DNA from: Candidatus Chloroheliaceae bacterium
GTDB lineage: Bacteria > Chloroflexota > Chloroflexia > Chloroheliales > Chloroheliaceae
NCBI GenBank assembly: GCA_013390945.1
Contig: JACAUC010000004.1
Location: forward strand, 1 to 63,926
Length of the DNA: 63,926 bases
Reading direction: 5' to 3'
In this document: positions 36,655 to 47,700 of the stretch, one piece after another
Position numbering within the stretch: position 1 is the first letter of the stretch
Layout of the letters: every line of letters starts with the position of its first letter
Notes under the pieces: generated by a model
The model's database searches: none
What the model saw: the letters and a program-made list of their open reading frames with translations, nothing else
Told to the model about the DNA's origin: nothing
Program-made: the position numbers and the translations under genes

Positions 36655-39600
36655 CTATCGGTTCCGGTACCAAGGTAACGGCTTAATATTGTAATCGCTG
36701 GCATCTCTTATAGCGGTAGCGGCAGCACGGGCCGTATCAAGCGAAGTGTAGCAGGGAATACCATTCTCTACCGCCGTCCGCCGGATTTCAAAACCGTCCA
36801 ACATTGGTCGCCGTCGTCCGGTGATCGTGTTGATAACTGCGCCAACCTCGCCTTGCCGAATCAAATTTACTACATCAGGATGTCCTCCGCCAATTTTGTG
36901 TGCAATGGTTTTGACCTTCATCCCGGCACTCTCGATTATAGCAGCAGTACCCTCAGTTGCACTGATATTATAGCCCACCTCCACCAAGCTGCGAATAAGA
37001 TCAAGTGCCTCATCTTTATCGCGGTCGGCTACGCTACACAAAATGGTATTCAGAGGGCCAGTCACCTTTGGCAAGCTCATATTGGCCGCAATCAAAGCCT
37101 TACGCATCGCAGCCGGGTAAGTTAGGTCAATACCCATTACTTCGCCCGTACTCTTCATCTCCGGTCCCAAGTAGGTATCCACGCCAGAGAGTTTTGCCAT
37201 GCTAAAGACGGGGGCTTTGACTGCCACTAGTGGTTGCTTAGGCCATAAGCCGGGGGCATAACCCTGTTGCTTCAGACTTTGGCCTAGCATAATCCGGGTA
37301 GCAATCTGCACCATCGGTACTCCCGTTACTTTACTCAGGAAGGGAACAGTACGGCTGGCCCTCGGATTTACCTCTAAGATATAAACTTGGCCCTCAAAGA
37401 TCACGAACTGGATATTTATCAAGCCCTTTGCACCCAAACCCAGCCCAACCCGCGTGGTAAAATCCACCACCCGCTCTACCTCGTGACGATAAAGATTAAC
37501 CCCCGGATAGACCGCAAAACTATCACCACTATGTACTCCGGCTCGCTCTACGTGTTCCATTATGCCGGGAATCAAGACTCCTTCGCCATCACAAATCGCA
37601 TCCACCTCTACCTCTTTGCCTTCGAGGTATTTATCAATCAAAACCGGATGCTTTTCACTGATACGTACCACCGTATTGACATAGCGTTCGAGGTCTTGGG
37701 TACTATGGCAAATCTCCATAGCCCGTCCGCCCAACACATAGCTAGGTCGTACCAACACGGGATAGCCGACCGTGCTTGCCACCTTAAAGGCATCCTGAAT
37801 ATAATTGACCGTTGCGCCGGGGGGCTGGCTGACCCCTAGCCGGGCTACAAAATCCTCAAACCGCCGACGGTCTTCGGCAATATCAATTACCTCAAAGTCA
37901 CTCCCCATAATGGTAGCACCAGCCATAGAAAGCGGCTCGGCCAAATTTATCGCCGTTTGTCCCCCAAATTGAAGAATCAAAGGCACATCCATTGGAGGCG
38001 ACTCCGTCAGGCGATCCTCATCCGTACCCGTTGGGCGACTAGCCTCATTATCGAGAATATCCTGCACACTCTCCTCGTCTAGGGCTTCAAAATAAAGTCG
38101 GTCGCTGGTGTCAAAATCGGTGGAGACCGTCTCCGGGTTACTGTTGACCATAATGGACTTAACCCCGGCTTCGTGCAAAGCCCATGCCGCATGTACGCTG
38201 GAATAGTCAAACTCAATCCCTTGTCCGATTCTAATAGGGCCGCTTCCTATAACCACTGCTTTAGGGCCGGGTAAGGGGGGAGCTTCGTTCTCTTCTTCGT
38301 AAGTACTATAGAAGTAAGGCGTAACCGCCTCAAACTCGGCGGCGCAGGTATCCACCATTTTGTAAACGGGTATAATATGATGCAAGCGGCGCATTTCCCG
38401 AATACGTTCGGCTAATTGATCGGTTAGAGCGGCAATCTGGTCGTCACTAAAGCCTAACCGTTTAGCTTGGCGCAGCAGAGTTGGGGTAAGCGGCTCAGCC
38501 AACAACCGACGCTCTAGTTCGACGATATTTTGGAATTTTCGCAAAAACCAGAGGTCAATGCCACTGCGGGCCGAAATCTCTTCGGCGGTTATATCCCGGC
38601 GAAGTGCCGCAAAGACCGCCCATAGCCGTCGGTCATTGGCTTGGTCAATCAATTTAAAGATAGTGGCTAAAGTTTGAGGACTAGTCGCTATATTACCAGT
38701 TTCTCCAGACGGCCTTTCGCCCGCCCCTTCGTTCCATTCGGCTTCCTCCCACATAAGGCTCTTGCCGCCCCATTCCAACGAACGGACAGCCTTCTGAAAA
38801 GCGGCCTCAAAGCTCCGGTCAATCGCCATTACTTCTCCGGTAGCCTTCATCTGAGTGCCGATAGTCCGGTCGCCAGTGGGAAATTTATCAAAGGGCCAGC
38901 GAGGTATTTTTACCACCACATAGTCGAGGGCTGGTTCAAAGGCCGCTTTGGTTACACGAGTGACCGCGTTTGGAATTTCGTCTAAATATTTTCCGACGGC
39001 AATTTTAGCCGCGACACGGGCAATCGGATAGCCCGTAGCTTTAGAGGCCAACGCACTAGAACGACTGACACGCGGATTTACCTCAATTACATAGTACTGA
39101 AACGAATGGGGGTCAAGCGCATACTGTACATTACACCCACCTTCAATGCCCAACGCCCGAATAATTTTTAGGCTGGCAGTACGAAGCATCTGGTACTCTT
39201 TGTCCGAGAGGGTTTGAGAAGGAGCGACGACAATGCTATCCCCGGTATGAACACCAAGGGGATCGAAATTTTCCATATTACAAATAGTAATACAGTTGTC
39301 GGCGGCATCGCGCATTACTTCATATTCGATTTCCTTCCAGCCGCCTAGGTATTTTTCAACCAAAATTTGATTAATGGGGCTGGCCCGTAGCCCACTAGTA
39401 ATGAAAGCGGTACACTCTTCCCAAGTACGGGCAATACCACCGCCAGTGCCGCCTAGGGTATAGGCTGGACGGATAATAATAGGCAGTCCAATTCTTCGCC
39501 CGGCCTCTTCTGCCGACTCTAAGGTACTGGCAATCTCGCTTTCGATAACTGGCTCACCGATTTCAGCCAGCAACTGCTTGAAAAGCTCGCGGTCTTCGGC

Positions 39601-40002
39601 CTTCTTGATCGCTTCCAGCTTTGTACCAAGTAGCTTGACCTTATATTTTTCTAGCACCCCAGCTTCGCTTAGAGCTACCGCCAGATTCAGCCCGGTCTGT
39701 CCGCCGAGAGTGGGCAAGACCCCATCCGGTCGTTCCTGCTCAATAATTCGGGCCACCGACTCCACGGTTAACGGTTCGATGTAGACCGTATCGGCCACCC
39801 CTTCGTCGGTCATAATGGTGGCAGGATTGCTGTTGACCAAGACCGACTCGACACCTTCCTCGCGCAAGGCTTTACAAGCTTGCGTTCCGGCATAATCAAA
39901 CTCGGCGGCCTGCCCAATCACAATCGGGCCGCTACCCAGCACCAGCACTTTGCGTACTCCGGCCCGATTAGTGGGCCTTTCGTTATTCAAAACCTCAGTC
40001 AT
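36655..40002 (-). CDS. carB: Carbamoyl-phosphate synthase large subunit
   Basis: 1115 residues, slightly longer than the usual ~1070. It makes carbamoyl phosphate from bicarbonate, ATP and ammonia supplied by the small subunit (CarA), for pyrimidine and arginine synthesis. Both halves are complete: [20 protein letters not shown] with the first ATP-grasp ([14 protein letters not shown]), an oligomerisation domain, then [20 protein letters not shown] with the second ATP-grasp ([13 protein letters not shown]) and a C-terminal MGS-like allosteric domain ([22 protein letters not shown]). ATG 40002 has GAGGG 6 nt upstream. carA is not in this window. Confidence 0.97.
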   Translation of the reverse strand: MTEVLNNERPTNRAGVRKVLVLGSGPIVIGQAAEFDYAGTQACKALREEGVESVLVNSNPATIMTDEGVADTVYIEPLTVESVARIIEQERPDGVLPTLGGQTGLNLAVALSEAGVLEKYKVKLLGTKLEAIKKAEDRELFKQLLAEIGEPVIESEIASTLESAEEAGRRIGLPIIIRPAYTLGGTGGGIARTWEECTAFITSGLRASPINQILVEKYLGGWKEIEYEVMRDAADNCITICNMENFDPLGVHTGDSIVVAPSQTLSDKEYQMLRTASLKIIRALGIEGGCNVQYALDPHSFQYYVIEVNPRVSRSSALASKATGYPIARVAAKIAVGKYLDEIPNAVTRVTKAAFEPALDYVVVKIPRWPFDKFPTGDRTIGTQMKATGEVMAIDRSFEAAFQKAVRSLEWGGKSLMWEEAEWNEGAGERPSGETGNIATSPQTLATIFKLIDQANDRRLWAVFAALRRDITAEEISARSGIDLWFLRKFQNIVELERRLLAEPLTPTLLRQAKRLGFSDDQIAALTDQLAERIREMRRLHHIIPVYKMVDTCAAEFEAVTPYFYSTYEEENEAPPLPGPKAVVIGSGPIRIGQGIEFDYSSVHAAWALHEAGVKSIMVNSNPETVSTDFDTSDRLYFEALDEESVQDILDNEASRPTGTDEDRLTESPPMDVPLILQFGGQTAINLAEPLSMAGATIMGSDFEVIDIAEDRRRFEDFVARLGVSQPPGATVNYIQDAFKVASTVGYPVLVRPSYVLGGRAMEICHSTQDLERYVNTVVRISEKHPVLIDKYLEGKEVEVDAICDGEGVLIPGIMEHVERAGVHSGDSFAVYPGVNLYRHEVERVVDFTTRVGLGLGAKGLINIQFVIFEGQVYILEVNPRASRTVPFLSKVTGVPMVQIATRIMLGQSLKQQGYAPGLWPKQPLVAVKAPVFSMAKLSGVDTYLGPEMKSTGEVMGIDLTYPAAMRKALIAANMSLPKVTGPLNTILCSVADRDKDEALDLIRSLVEVGYNISATEGTAAIIESAGMKVKTIAHKIGGGHPDVVNLIRQGEVGAVINTITGRRRPMLDGFEIRRTAVENGIPCYTSLDTARAAATAIRDASDYNIKPLPWYRNR

Positions 40003-40111
40003 TTTCCCTCGCTGCTACCAGGTGTTGTCGGGATTATTCCTGGCTCCTCAAACTCGCTCTATTTATCTCTCAAGAATGTCGCTGCCTGGCTTCTTTGCCC
40101 AAACAGAGGTT

Positions 40112-40140
40112 ATTATACGTTATATAGCCAGAAATTTCAT
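40112..40140 (-). promoter_or_regulatory. Candidate promoter for carB
   Basis: On the minus strand ATGAAA (40140-40135) and TATAAT (40117-40112) are separated by 17 bp, giving a start about 100 nt before the carB ATG. The -10 is consensus; the -35 matches 4 of 6. Confidence 0.55.
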
Positions 40141-40301
40141 AAGGATAGCAAGCCCCTTTAATAAGACGTAACTTGCGACTCGTGATATGATAGACGGGAG
40201 AAATAGTAAAAGGGAGATCAGCACAGGCGCGGGAAATCACATTTCAAGTAACTATCAGAGTGGATCACCACTAATTTGTAGAGAAAGGAAAATACCAAGC
40301 T

Positions 40302-43079
40302 ATGCAAATAGATCCTGAAGAACATTCCAGAAATAACCCACCCAAACCGGGAGCCACCGCCACTAATATCTTCCGATATGAGCAACCCCGTACTTTGGAT
40401 ACGATCTTTGCACCAAAGAGAATTGCCGTCATTGGGGCTACCGAAAAAGTCGGTAGTGTGGGGCGTACCGTCCTCTGGAACCTGATTAGTAATCCGTTTG
40501 GCGGTACAGTGTTTCCAGTCAATTTAAAACGAAACAGTGTTTTAGGTATCAAAGCTTACCCTAGTGTAAAAGCATTGCCGGAACAGGCCGACCTTGCCAT
40601 TGTGGTAACACCTGCCCCAACCGTACCAAACATTATTGCCGAGTGTGCCGAAGCTGGCGTAAAAGGGGCCATTATCATTTCTGCTGGTTTCAAAGAGAGT
40701 GGGGCCGAGGGCATTAAACTGGAGCAGCAAATTCTGGAAAATGCTCGCCGGGGAAAGATGCGAATCATTGGCCCTAACTGCCTCGGTATTATGAGTCCCC
40801 TAACTGGCCTCAACGCCACTTTTGCGGGGGCAATGGCTCGGCCCGGCAATGTCGGCTTTATCAGCCAGAGCGGAGCCTTATGCACCGCCGTCTTGGATTG
40901 GAGCTTCCGTGAAAATGTCGGCTTCAGTGCCTTCATCTCTATCGGCTCAATGGCCGATGTGGGTTGGGGTGACTTAATTGATTACCTAGGGGAAGACCCT
41001 CAAACCAAAAGTATCGTCATCTATATGGAGACCATCGGGGATGCCCGCTCATTCCTCTCCTCCGCCCGTGAAGTAGCCCTTACCAAGCCCATAATTGTAA
41101 TCAAAGCTGGAAGAACGCAAGCGGCAGCCAAAGCCGCCGCTTCACACACGGGAGCCTTAACGGGTAGCCAAGAAGTCTTTGATGCAGCGTTTCGCCGCAG
41201 TGGGGTCTTATGCGTCAACCATATTGACGAACTCTTCTATATGGCGGAGGTACTTTCCAAACAACCCCGCCCCACAGGGCCACGTCTTACCATTCTTACG
41301 AACGCTGGAGGGCCAGGTGTCCTAGCCACCGATGCCCTAGTTAGCGACGGAGGTGAACTAGCGGTTCTATCGGAACAAACAGTCACCGCACTCAATGAAT
41401 TTCTGCCGCCTCATTGGAGCCACAATAATCCGGTAGATATTTTAGGAGATGCCGACCCGCAACGTTATGTCAAGGCGTTTGAGGTAACGGCAAAAGACCC
41501 CAATAGTGATGGCTTGCTGGTAATCCTGACTCCGCAAGCCATGACCGACCCGGTTCTAACCGCCGAACAGTTGAAGCAAGCCGCCAAAACAGTCACCACT
41601 AAACCTATTTTGGCAAGTTGGATGGGTGGGGCCGAAGTAGCCAGTGGTGAGACTATTCTAAATCGGGCCGGTATCCCCACTTTCGCCTACCCCGACACCG
41701 CCGCCCAAGTATTTAACCACATGTGGCATTATAACTATAACCTGCGAGGTTTGTACGAAACTCCCATCCTTACACCCAATTCGGAAGAGGCCGCTTTCCA
41801 CCAAGCTGAAGCCAGCAAAATCATCGAAGCGGCCCATAATTCCGGCCAAACCCTGCTTAGCGAGTTCGACTCTAAACAAGTCTTAGCGGCCTATAACATA
41901 CCTACCGTTGAAACGCGCATTGCCACCAGTGCCAACGATGCCGTCCAATTGGCCGAAGAGTTGGGCTATCCAGTAGTACTAAAACTCTTGTCAGAGACGA
42001 TTACCCATAAGTCGGATGTGGGAGGAGTACACTTAAACTTGAACGAGGCCGAATCCGTCCGCCATGCCTACCACACCATTGAAACTTCGGTACAAGAGAA
42101 ATTTGGTTCGCAACATTTCCTAGGTGTTACCGTCCAACCGATGATTATCCTAGATGGGTATGAGGTTATCTTAGGCAGTAGCCTTGATTCGCAGTTTGGC
42201 CCAGTTTTACTTTTTGGCTCAGGCGGACAGATGGTGGAGGTCTATCGGGACCGGGCCTTAGCCCTGCCACCACTCAACACCACCCTCGCCCGGCGTATGA
42301 TGGAGCAAACTCATATTTTCAAAGCACTCAAAGGCATTAGAGGACGACCCCCGGTGGATTTGGCTGGATTGGAACAGTTGATGGTTCGTTTCAGCCACCT
42401 CGTAACCGAACAACGCTGGATTAAGGAGATTGATATTAACCCGCTGTTGGTCTCCTCCGATAAGCTGATTGCCCTAGATGCCCGTATCGTCGTCTATGGA
42501 GCGGAGGTCACAGAAGAAGACCTACCTAAAACCGCCATTTGTCCCTACCCAACGCAATATATGAAGCCTTGGAGACTCCGCGATGGCACTGATATAATGA
42601 TTCGGCCTATTCGCCCTGAAGACGAGCCGCTTATGGTTAAGTTTCATGAGACCCTTTCCGAACGTAGCGTCTACTATCGGTGGCTTCATATGATGAACCT
42701 AAGCCAGCGCATAGCTCACGAACGGCTGATTCGGATTTGCTTCATTGATTACGACCGTGAAATGGCACTGGTGGCAATACATAAACATCCAGAGACCGGG
42801 GTTCAGGAGCTTATAGGAGTGGGCCGTTTAACTAAATTACATGGGGCCACCGAAGGCGAGTTCGCTGTTCTTATCGGCGATCAGTTTCAGCGTACCGGGT
42901 TGGGTACGGAATTGCTGAGTCGCCTAGTCGAAATTGGTCGAGCCGAAAAGCTTCAGCGCATTATCGGCGATATTCTACCAGAAAACCGGGGTATGCAGCA
43001 GGTCTCCAAAAAGCTAGGTTTCCGGCTAAGATACTCCATCGAGGATCGCCTGATGAAAGCAATCTTGAACTTAGTTTAA
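40302..43079 (+). CDS. ADP-forming acyl-CoA synthetase fused to a GNAT acetyltransferase
   Basis: 925 residues. Domains in order: CoA-binding (~25-160, [20 protein letters not shown]), succinyl-CoA-ligase-like (~180-480, [17 protein letters not shown], active-site His in [10 protein letters not shown]), ATP-grasp (~500-720, [29 protein letters not shown]) and GNAT (~755-920, [40 protein letters not shown]). This is the Pat/YfiQ layout of protein lysine acetyltransferases; with an intact active-site His it may keep acyl-CoA synthetase activity. ATG 40302 has AGAAAGGA about 12 nt upstream. It overlaps the convergent MBL gene by 4 bp. Role: acetate metabolism or protein acylation. Confidence 0.88.
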   Translation: MQIDPEEHSRNNPPKPGATATNIFRYEQPRTLDTIFAPKRIAVIGATEKVGSVGRTVLWNLISNPFGGTVFPVNLKRNSVLGIKAYPSVKALPEQADLAIVVTPAPTVPNIIAECAEAGVKGAIIISAGFKESGAEGIKLEQQILENARRGKMRIIGPNCLGIMSPLTGLNATFAGAMARPGNVGFISQSGALCTAVLDWSFRENVGFSAFISIGSMADVGWGDLIDYLGEDPQTKSIVIYMETIGDARSFLSSAREVALTKPIIVIKAGRTQAAAKAAASHTGALTGSQEVFDAAFRRSGVLCVNHIDELFYMAEVLSKQPRPTGPRLTILTNAGGPGVLATDALVSDGGELAVLSEQTVTALNEFLPPHWSHNNPVDILGDADPQRYVKAFEVTAKDPNSDGLLVILTPQAMTDPVLTAEQLKQAAKTVTTKPILASWMGGAEVASGETILNRAGIPTFAYPDTAAQVFNHMWHYNYNLRGLYETPILTPNSEEAAFHQAEASKIIEAAHNSGQTLLSEFDSKQVLAAYNIPTVETRIATSANDAVQLAEELGYPVVLKLLSETITHKSDVGGVHLNLNEAESVRHAYHTIETSVQEKFGSQHFLGVTVQPMIILDGYEVILGSSLDSQFGPVLLFGSGGQMVEVYRDRALALPPLNTTLARRMMEQTHIFKALKGIRGRPPVDLAGLEQLMVRFSHLVTEQRWIKEIDINPLLVSSDKLIALDARIVVYGAEVTEEDLPKTAICPYPTQYMKPWRLRDGTDIMIRPIRPEDEPLMVKFHETLSERSVYYRWLHMMNLSQRIAHERLIRICFIDYDREMALVAIHKHPETGVQELIGVGRLTKLHGATEGEFAVLIGDQFQRTGLGTELLSRLVEIGRAEKLQRIIGDILPENRGMQQVSKKLGFRLRYSIEDRLMKAILNLV

Positions 43080-44023
43080 ATACGGATTTCTTTGAGCCGA
43101 TACGAGCGAACTTTTTCGCCACCCGGCTCAAGGCCAAGTTCAGCGAGAACTAAAGGATCAAAAATGCCCTGCGGGTTGAGTAAGGCTTCTTCGGCAAGCG
43201 TCGCCGGGCGTTCTTCGCCCACGTCAAGAAGTCCTTGCTCTTCCAGCATAATTAAATAAGCCATCACCTGACGGGCGGCGGCAGGCCAGATACGCTTATC
43301 TACCTCCTGATAAATTTGGGCCACTATTTCGGGAAGTGTGGTTGCTCCAGCTTGCAATGCCGCCAGCAATTGTTTTTCGCGAGCCTTACGATGGTTAAGG
43401 TATTCCCGAATTTTAGCGGACGGATTGGTAATTTCAGGGCCATGTCCGCCATAAATTACTTGGGCCTCTCCCCAACCCTCTTCCAACTTATGTAAAGAGC
43501 GCAGATAGTCCGCCATATCTCCTTTGGGAGGTGCCACCACCACCGTGCCACTACCCAGAATTAAATCGCCCGTAAAGAGTGCCTTCTCTTCTTCTAGGTA
43601 AAAACAAAGGTGATCGGGGGAATGGCCGGGAGTAAAGATCGCAAGTAGGGTGGCAGCAGCGGTTTGTAAATAAGAGCCATCTTCCAAAGGCAAATCATAA
43701 GGGAAAGTAGTGCCTTGGTAGGCTGCTATTCTAGCCCCGGTCATTTCGCGCAATCTAACTGCACCCGGATAGTGGTCAGGGTGGTCGTGAGTTACCGCTA
43801 TCAGGCTAATTTTAGCCTGAGCTTTCTCGGCGATACCCACTAGTGCCTCAAGATGAAGTGGTAAAGAGGGGCCGGGGTCAATTACTACCCTTTCCCGCCC
43901 ACCCTCTACACCCACGAGGTAGCTATTAGTGCCAGTCAAGGTCAGTGGGCTTGGATTAGGGGCGCGAAGACGCTGTACCAATGGACTCAGTCGCTCCGAC
44001 TGGTTAGGATATGCTTCTTTCAT
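43076..44023 (-). CDS. MBL-fold hydrolase (LACTB2-like)
   Basis: 315 residues. Metallo-beta-lactamase fold with the metal-binding motif [21 protein letters not shown] (Asp ligand), [13 protein letters not shown] and YGGHGPEI (His ligands), followed by a C-terminal winged-helix region ([20 protein letters not shown]) as in the LACTB2/BLACT subgroup, some of which cleave RNA. Physiological substrate unknown. It converges with the acyl-CoA synthetase gene by a 4-bp overlap and is followed upstream by the inserted segment that carries the menA duplicate. Confidence 0.88.
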   Translation of the reverse strand: MKEAYPNQSERLSPLVQRLRAPNPSPLTLTGTNSYLVGVEGGRERVVIDPGPSLPLHLEALVGIAEKAQAKISLIAVTHDHPDHYPGAVRLREMTGARIAAYQGTTFPYDLPLEDGSYLQTAAATLLAIFTPGHSPDHLCFYLEEEKALFTGDLILGSGTVVVAPPKGDMADYLRSLHKLEEGWGEAQVIYGGHGPEITNPSAKIREYLNHRKAREKQLLAALQAGATTLPEIVAQIYQEVDKRIWPAAARQVMAYLIMLEEQGLLDVGEERPATLAEEALLNPQGIFDPLVLAELGLEPGGEKVRSYRLKEIRI

Positions 44024-44076
44024 CAGGATTGGAAATCCCTCCTACATAATATATTTTGGGTTTGCACATCGGGTTT

Positions 44077-44173
44077 GCTAATGGATTATACTACTCAGCA
44101 CCAATCCTAACGAAAAGAGCAGACTGTAGACTAACTCCAACCGGGCCGTGCCGCCTAAGACTGGATTTAAGGC
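44077..44173 (-). pseudogene. Diverged duplicate of the menA 3' end
   Basis: These 97 bp match the last 97 bp of menA (45278-45374) with 9 differences, all silent: both encode the same C-terminal stretch ([20 protein letters not shown] and on to SSIIH, stop). The match ends abruptly at AAGGC. The pattern points to a menA end from a related strain brought in with the insert, not to a recent local copy. Confidence 0.85.
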
Positions 44174-44328
44174 TCTGTCAGCCGATTCTTCCCACACCAC
44201 AATCTTAAAGAAAATACCCCGATACTGCGGGAGGTGGTGCTGTCCGCCGATTCTTCGCGATCTCGTCGAAAAACCCGAATGGGAAATGTCTCTGGTGAAA
44301 ACCACACAATATTTGGCGGTTTTACCTA

Positions 44329-44357
44329 TTCAACTTTGTTATGTAATGTGGTATAAT
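44329..44357 (+). promoter_or_regulatory. Promoter of the DUF5131 fragment
   Basis: TTCAAC (44329-44334), 17-bp spacer, TATAAT (44352-44357) with an extended -10 TGG before it. The start would be about 40 nt before ATG 44403. Confidence 0.65.
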
Positions 44358-44402
44358 AAAACCAGTATCAGATCATGTGTTTCGGTTTTATTGGAGGAAA
44401 AA

Positions 44403-44651
44403 ATGGGTGTAAAGACAGGTATAGAATGGACTGAAGCAACTTGGAATCCTTTAACCGGGTGTACACAAGTATCACCTGGGTGTGCTTATTGTTATGCCAA
44501 AATACTTTCAAGACGGCTAAAGGCTATGGGAAATCCTCGCTATGTAAACAACTTTGAGCTAACGCTTCATCCTGACCTATTAGAATTACCTTTGAAATGG
44601 AAATCACCGCTAATTATAGGGAGGTATATTGATGATCGAGCACGGTTCTAA
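44403..44651 (+). pseudogene. Truncated DUF5131 (phage Gp37/Gp68-like) protein
   Basis: 82 residues from ATG 44403 with GGAGG 8 nt upstream. The start [20 protein letters not shown] and the CAYCYAK cysteines are the N-terminal signature of DUF5131 proteins, a radical-SAM-like family common in phages and mobile islands. Full-length members are roughly three times longer. Similarity stops near LKWKSPL, where the sequence changes into the ribosome-binding site of the next ORF, so the 3' part has been lost, most likely by recombination. Promoter and start remain intact, so the fragment may still be transcribed and serve as leader to the next gene. Confidence 0.8.
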
Positions 44652-45183
44652 TAATCCTTGGAATGAGGATGATCTACTTGAAGAGCTAGGGGAGGGTACT
44701 GACGCAGCCAACACCGCAAAAAAAATTCTGGATTGGGCCAAGGAAAATCCCAGAATTATCAAAGACAAAGACGGCAAACTTATTTTCGGTACGGGTAAGG
44801 AGAATGGCACCTTTTCGCCTAAAATCTTTGCGCCTGGAACCAATAGCACAAAAGAAGAACGACAGATTTTCACGCTTAACACCGTTGGTGGAGGCAAAAT
44901 CCACTTTATCTTCAAGCCTGGTTTCATTTTCGATGATGATTCCGGTCGTCATTATGGTGGTGGTGTTTACTACGATTCCATACCTCCTTTCAACCAAGGA
45001 GGATCTAAACGGCCAGAATTGGAAAAACGCTTAAATCGCTTTCGGTTAGAAGAGGTTAATAAAAAGGGTATGTCACTCTCCCTTGCCATATTTCAGGATG
45101 AAGCCAAGCTGACCGAATTTTTTGAGATAATGGAGTGGGTAATAAACGAGGTGTCCAAATTACATGGTAAGGAAACAAAGTGA
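44632..45183 (+). CDS. Orphan protein of unknown function in the insert
   Basis: 183 residues from ATG 44632 with GGGAGG 7 nt upstream; a TTG directly before is less likely. It overlaps the end of the truncated DUF5131 frame by 20 nt. The protein is soluble and charged: an acidic N-terminus ([16 protein letters not shown]), a beta-rich middle ([33 protein letters not shown]) and a C-terminal helix ([19 protein letters not shown]). I recognise no motif. Its location suggests mobile-island cargo. 95 bp separate its stop from the end of menA on the other strand. Confidence 0.55.
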   Translation: MIEHGSNNPWNEDDLLEELGEGTDAANTAKKILDWAKENPRIIKDKDGKLIFGTGKENGTFSPKIFAPGTNSTKEERQIFTLNTVGGGKIHFIFKPGFIFDDDSGRHYGGGVYYDSIPPFNQGGSKRPELEKRLNRFRLEEVNKKGMSLSLAIFQDEAKLTEFFEIMEWVINEVSKLHGKETK

Positions 45184-45278
45184 GAGCAAGGTGAGCCTAA
45201 TGGGAATCTCTCATGATGTAGCACTGCTGGCATCGGTTCCGCTTGAACACCTTGCTCACTAAATTAGTGACTGCCGGG

Positions 45279-46190
45279 CTAATGGATGATGCTACTCAGT
45301 ACCAATCCTAGCGAAAAGAGCAGGCTATAGACTAGTTCCAACCGGGCCGTGCCACCTAAGACTGGATTTAAGGCGCGGCCCTGCTGTTTCTGGATGGCTC
45401 CAATCAAGGGGAAGGCTACGGGTAACGATAACCACGCCAACATTACCCAAGCCGGAGTCAGGCCCAATACCCAAATGGCCGGAGGCACTAGATAGGAGAG
45501 TACTAGCAGAGCAATATACTCGATTTGGGCTCCTTTGGCTCCTAATCGGACAGCCATCGTTCTTTTACCCACTTTTGTATCGGTGACAATATCGCGCAAA
45601 TTGTTGACTACAATAATGGCGGTTGCCAAGAGACCAACCGGAATCGCGCCCCACCAAGCCAAGGCGGTGACAGTGTGGGCTTGGACATAATAAGTGCCAC
45701 CTACGGCTACCAAACCAAAGAAGATAAAGACAAAGAGATCACCCAAACCGTTATAGCCGAGCGGGAATGGCCCCCCGGTGTAGGCGATACCCGCCAAAAT
45801 CGAAAGCAAGCCAATCACCACAATCGGCCAGCCCCCCACGATCACTAGGTAAACCCCCACCAGAATTGCCAGCCCAAAAACCACGCCCATCCCGGTAAAG
45901 ACCTGCCGGGGAGTGAGAAGGCCCGCCTGTACTACCCGCAACGGTCCTACCCGTTCGGCGGTATCGGCTCCCTTTTTGTGGTCAAACACATCGTTGGCAA
46001 AATTGGTACCGATTTGGATCAGCAATGCGCCTAAAAGGGCGGCCAATGCTGGAAGCAAGCTAAAATTTTGGTTCGCTATCGCTATCGCGCTGCCAACTAT
46101 TACCGGAGCGGCGGCGGCAGGTAAAGTCTTTGGGCGGGAAGCCAAGATCCAAGCTTGTTTAGTACTAATTTGGGACTTTGTCGTCTCCAT
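45279..46190 (-). CDS. menA: 1,4-dihydroxy-2-naphthoate polyprenyltransferase
   Basis: 303 residues, a UbiA-family membrane enzyme with about nine hydrophobic helices. It joins the polyprenyl chain to 1,4-dihydroxy-2-naphthoate to make demethylmenaquinone. The first Asp motif is NFANDVFDHKKGADT and the second is NNLRDIVTDTKVGKRT. The N-terminus TKQAWILASRPKTLPAAAAP is typical of MenA. It overlaps menE by 26 nt and is the last gene of a menC-menE-menA operon. Its final 97 bp are duplicated in diverged form at 44077-44173. Confidence 0.93.
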   Translation of the reverse strand: METTKSQISTKQAWILASRPKTLPAAAAPVIVGSAIAIANQNFSLLPALAALLGALLIQIGTNFANDVFDHKKGADTAERVGPLRVVQAGLLTPRQVFTGMGVVFGLAILVGVYLVIVGGWPIVVIGLLSILAGIAYTGGPFPLGYNGLGDLFVFIFFGLVAVGGTYYVQAHTVTALAWWGAIPVGLLATAIIVVNNLRDIVTDTKVGKRTMAVRLGAKGAQIEYIALLVLSYLVPPAIWVLGLTPAWVMLAWLSLPVAFPLIGAIQKQQGRALNPVLGGTARLELVYSLLFSLGLVLSSIIH

Positions 46191-47685
46191 GTATAGAATA
46201 TTCCTCTCTCAAAACCCGGCGCAAAAGTTTTCCCCCGGCATTGTGGGGCAAGTACAAATCTCTAAAAATAATGCGGGAGGGTTGTTTGTAACGCGCCAAT
46301 CGGGTAGCACACCATTCTAAAAGAGCTTGCGTCTCTACCGTCTCTCCGGCCCGAAGTTTGACCACCGCTATTGGCACTGCGCCCCACTTCTCATCCGGTA
46401 GGCCAAAGACTCCAGCCTCTTCAATCGCCGGGTGGCTCAATAGCACCGCCTCAAGCTCTGCCGGATAGACATTTTCACCGCCCGAAATAATCAGATCATC
46501 GCGGCGGTCAACCACATACAAAAAGCCTTCTGCATCCACGCGGCCCAAATCGCCAGTGTAAAACCAGCCTTCTCGAAAAGCGCGAGCAGTCGCTTCCGAG
46601 CGGCGGTCATAGCCCGGTGAAAGGGTAGGACCACGTACCACGATTTCGCCCACTTCTCCGACTGGTACACTTTGTCCCTCCCGCTCAATTCGCAGGGCAT
46701 TGGGCTGGAGTGGTAGACCAGCCGAGCCAATTTTGCGAATAGCCCACTCCGGGGCAAGCGTGGCAAATTGCGAAGCCGTTTCGGTCATGCCATAGGTTTG
46801 CACCACTGGCACACTTATCGCCTGACAGCGTTCCAACAAGGGTAGCGGAGCCGGGCCACCCCCTAACAAAATACAACGCAAATGTAGACGATAAGGTTTA
46901 GCCCCTTGCTGATCCAACATTCGCTGAAGCATCGTGGCAACCACCGAAACAATGGTAACACCGCCAGTCTCAATCGCTCGATTGACCGCTACCGGGTCAA
47001 AACTTTCGTGAACTACTGCCGGAATACCATAGATCAGGCTGCGAAAGAGGATGGAGAGTCCCCCCACATGGAAGAGTGGCAAAACCGCCAGCCATTTGTC
47101 GCTACGCTGATTGCCCAAATTTAGGCTAGAGGCCAAAGCACCCCAATAGTGGTTGCCGTAGGTTAGCCGAACCCCCTTTGGTTGCCCGGTAGTACCTGAT
47201 GAGTAGATGATGGTGTGCAACTCCGACAGATCAATCCATTCACGAAGGGTAAATTCAGCCGGGGGCAAATTAGCTAGGTTGTCCGCTCTAAGAAAGACTA
47301 GATCACTTAATTGTGGACGAAACTCTGCTACTTTGGCCTCGTTCTGCTCATCATAGAGCAGGTAGGAAGCACCCACGTCCTGCAATTGCCAGACTAACTC
47401 GGCCCCGGTCAAGCGAGTATTTAACGGAACCAAGATTGCTTTTAACTGAATTAGCGCGTGAAAAATTTCGACAAAGTGTGAACCGTTACCCAACAAAACC
47501 GCTACTCTGTCACCCTCCCCCACTCCTTGCCCACTCAAAACACCTGACATCAATATAGCACGACTTTGTAAATCAGCCCAAGTATAACTCTGGCCCTCAT
47601 TCACTCCTGTTACTAGAGCAATATTTTTACTACCAGCTAATACCTGTCGGGTCAACCAATCCGGTATGCAGTTTTCCGCTGCCAT
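46165..47685 (-). CDS. menE: o-Succinylbenzoate-CoA ligase
   Basis: 506 residues of the AMP-forming acyl-CoA synthetase family. It activates o-succinylbenzoate with CoA in menaquinone synthesis. Motifs: the P-loop-like TIIYSSGTTGQPKGVRLTYG, VQTYGMTETASQFATL, WFYTGDLGRVDAEGFLYVVD and the C-terminal catalytic Lys in AGGKLLRRVL. Context between menC and menA supports MenE over a generic fatty-acid ligase. It starts 15 bp after menC ends and overlaps menA by 26 nt. Confidence 0.92.
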   Translation of the reverse strand: MAAENCIPDWLTRQVLAGSKNIALVTGVNEGQSYTWADLQSRAILMSGVLSGQGVGEGDRVAVLLGNGSHFVEIFHALIQLKAILVPLNTRLTGAELVWQLQDVGASYLLYDEQNEAKVAEFRPQLSDLVFLRADNLANLPPAEFTLREWIDLSELHTIIYSSGTTGQPKGVRLTYGNHYWGALASSLNLGNQRSDKWLAVLPLFHVGGLSILFRSLIYGIPAVVHESFDPVAVNRAIETGGVTIVSVVATMLQRMLDQQGAKPYRLHLRCILLGGGPAPLPLLERCQAISVPVVQTYGMTETASQFATLAPEWAIRKIGSAGLPLQPNALRIEREGQSVPVGEVGEIVVRGPTLSPGYDRRSEATARAFREGWFYTGDLGRVDAEGFLYVVDRRDDLIISGGENVYPAELEAVLLSHPAIEEAGVFGLPDEKWGAVPIAVVKLRAGETVETQALLEWCATRLARYKQPSRIIFRDLYLPHNAGGKLLRRVLREEYSIHGDDKVPN

Positions 47686-47700
47686 AAAGCTCCTATATAA

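Larger units (their letters stand above)
44024..44402. other. Junction region of a small foreign insert
   Basis: 379 bp without an intact gene. It starts with a short GGATTGGAAATCCCTCC repeat element (44025-44044), then the menA-like fragment 44077-44173, then 150 bp I cannot assign, and ends with the promoter of the DUF5131 fragment. Confidence 0.6.
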
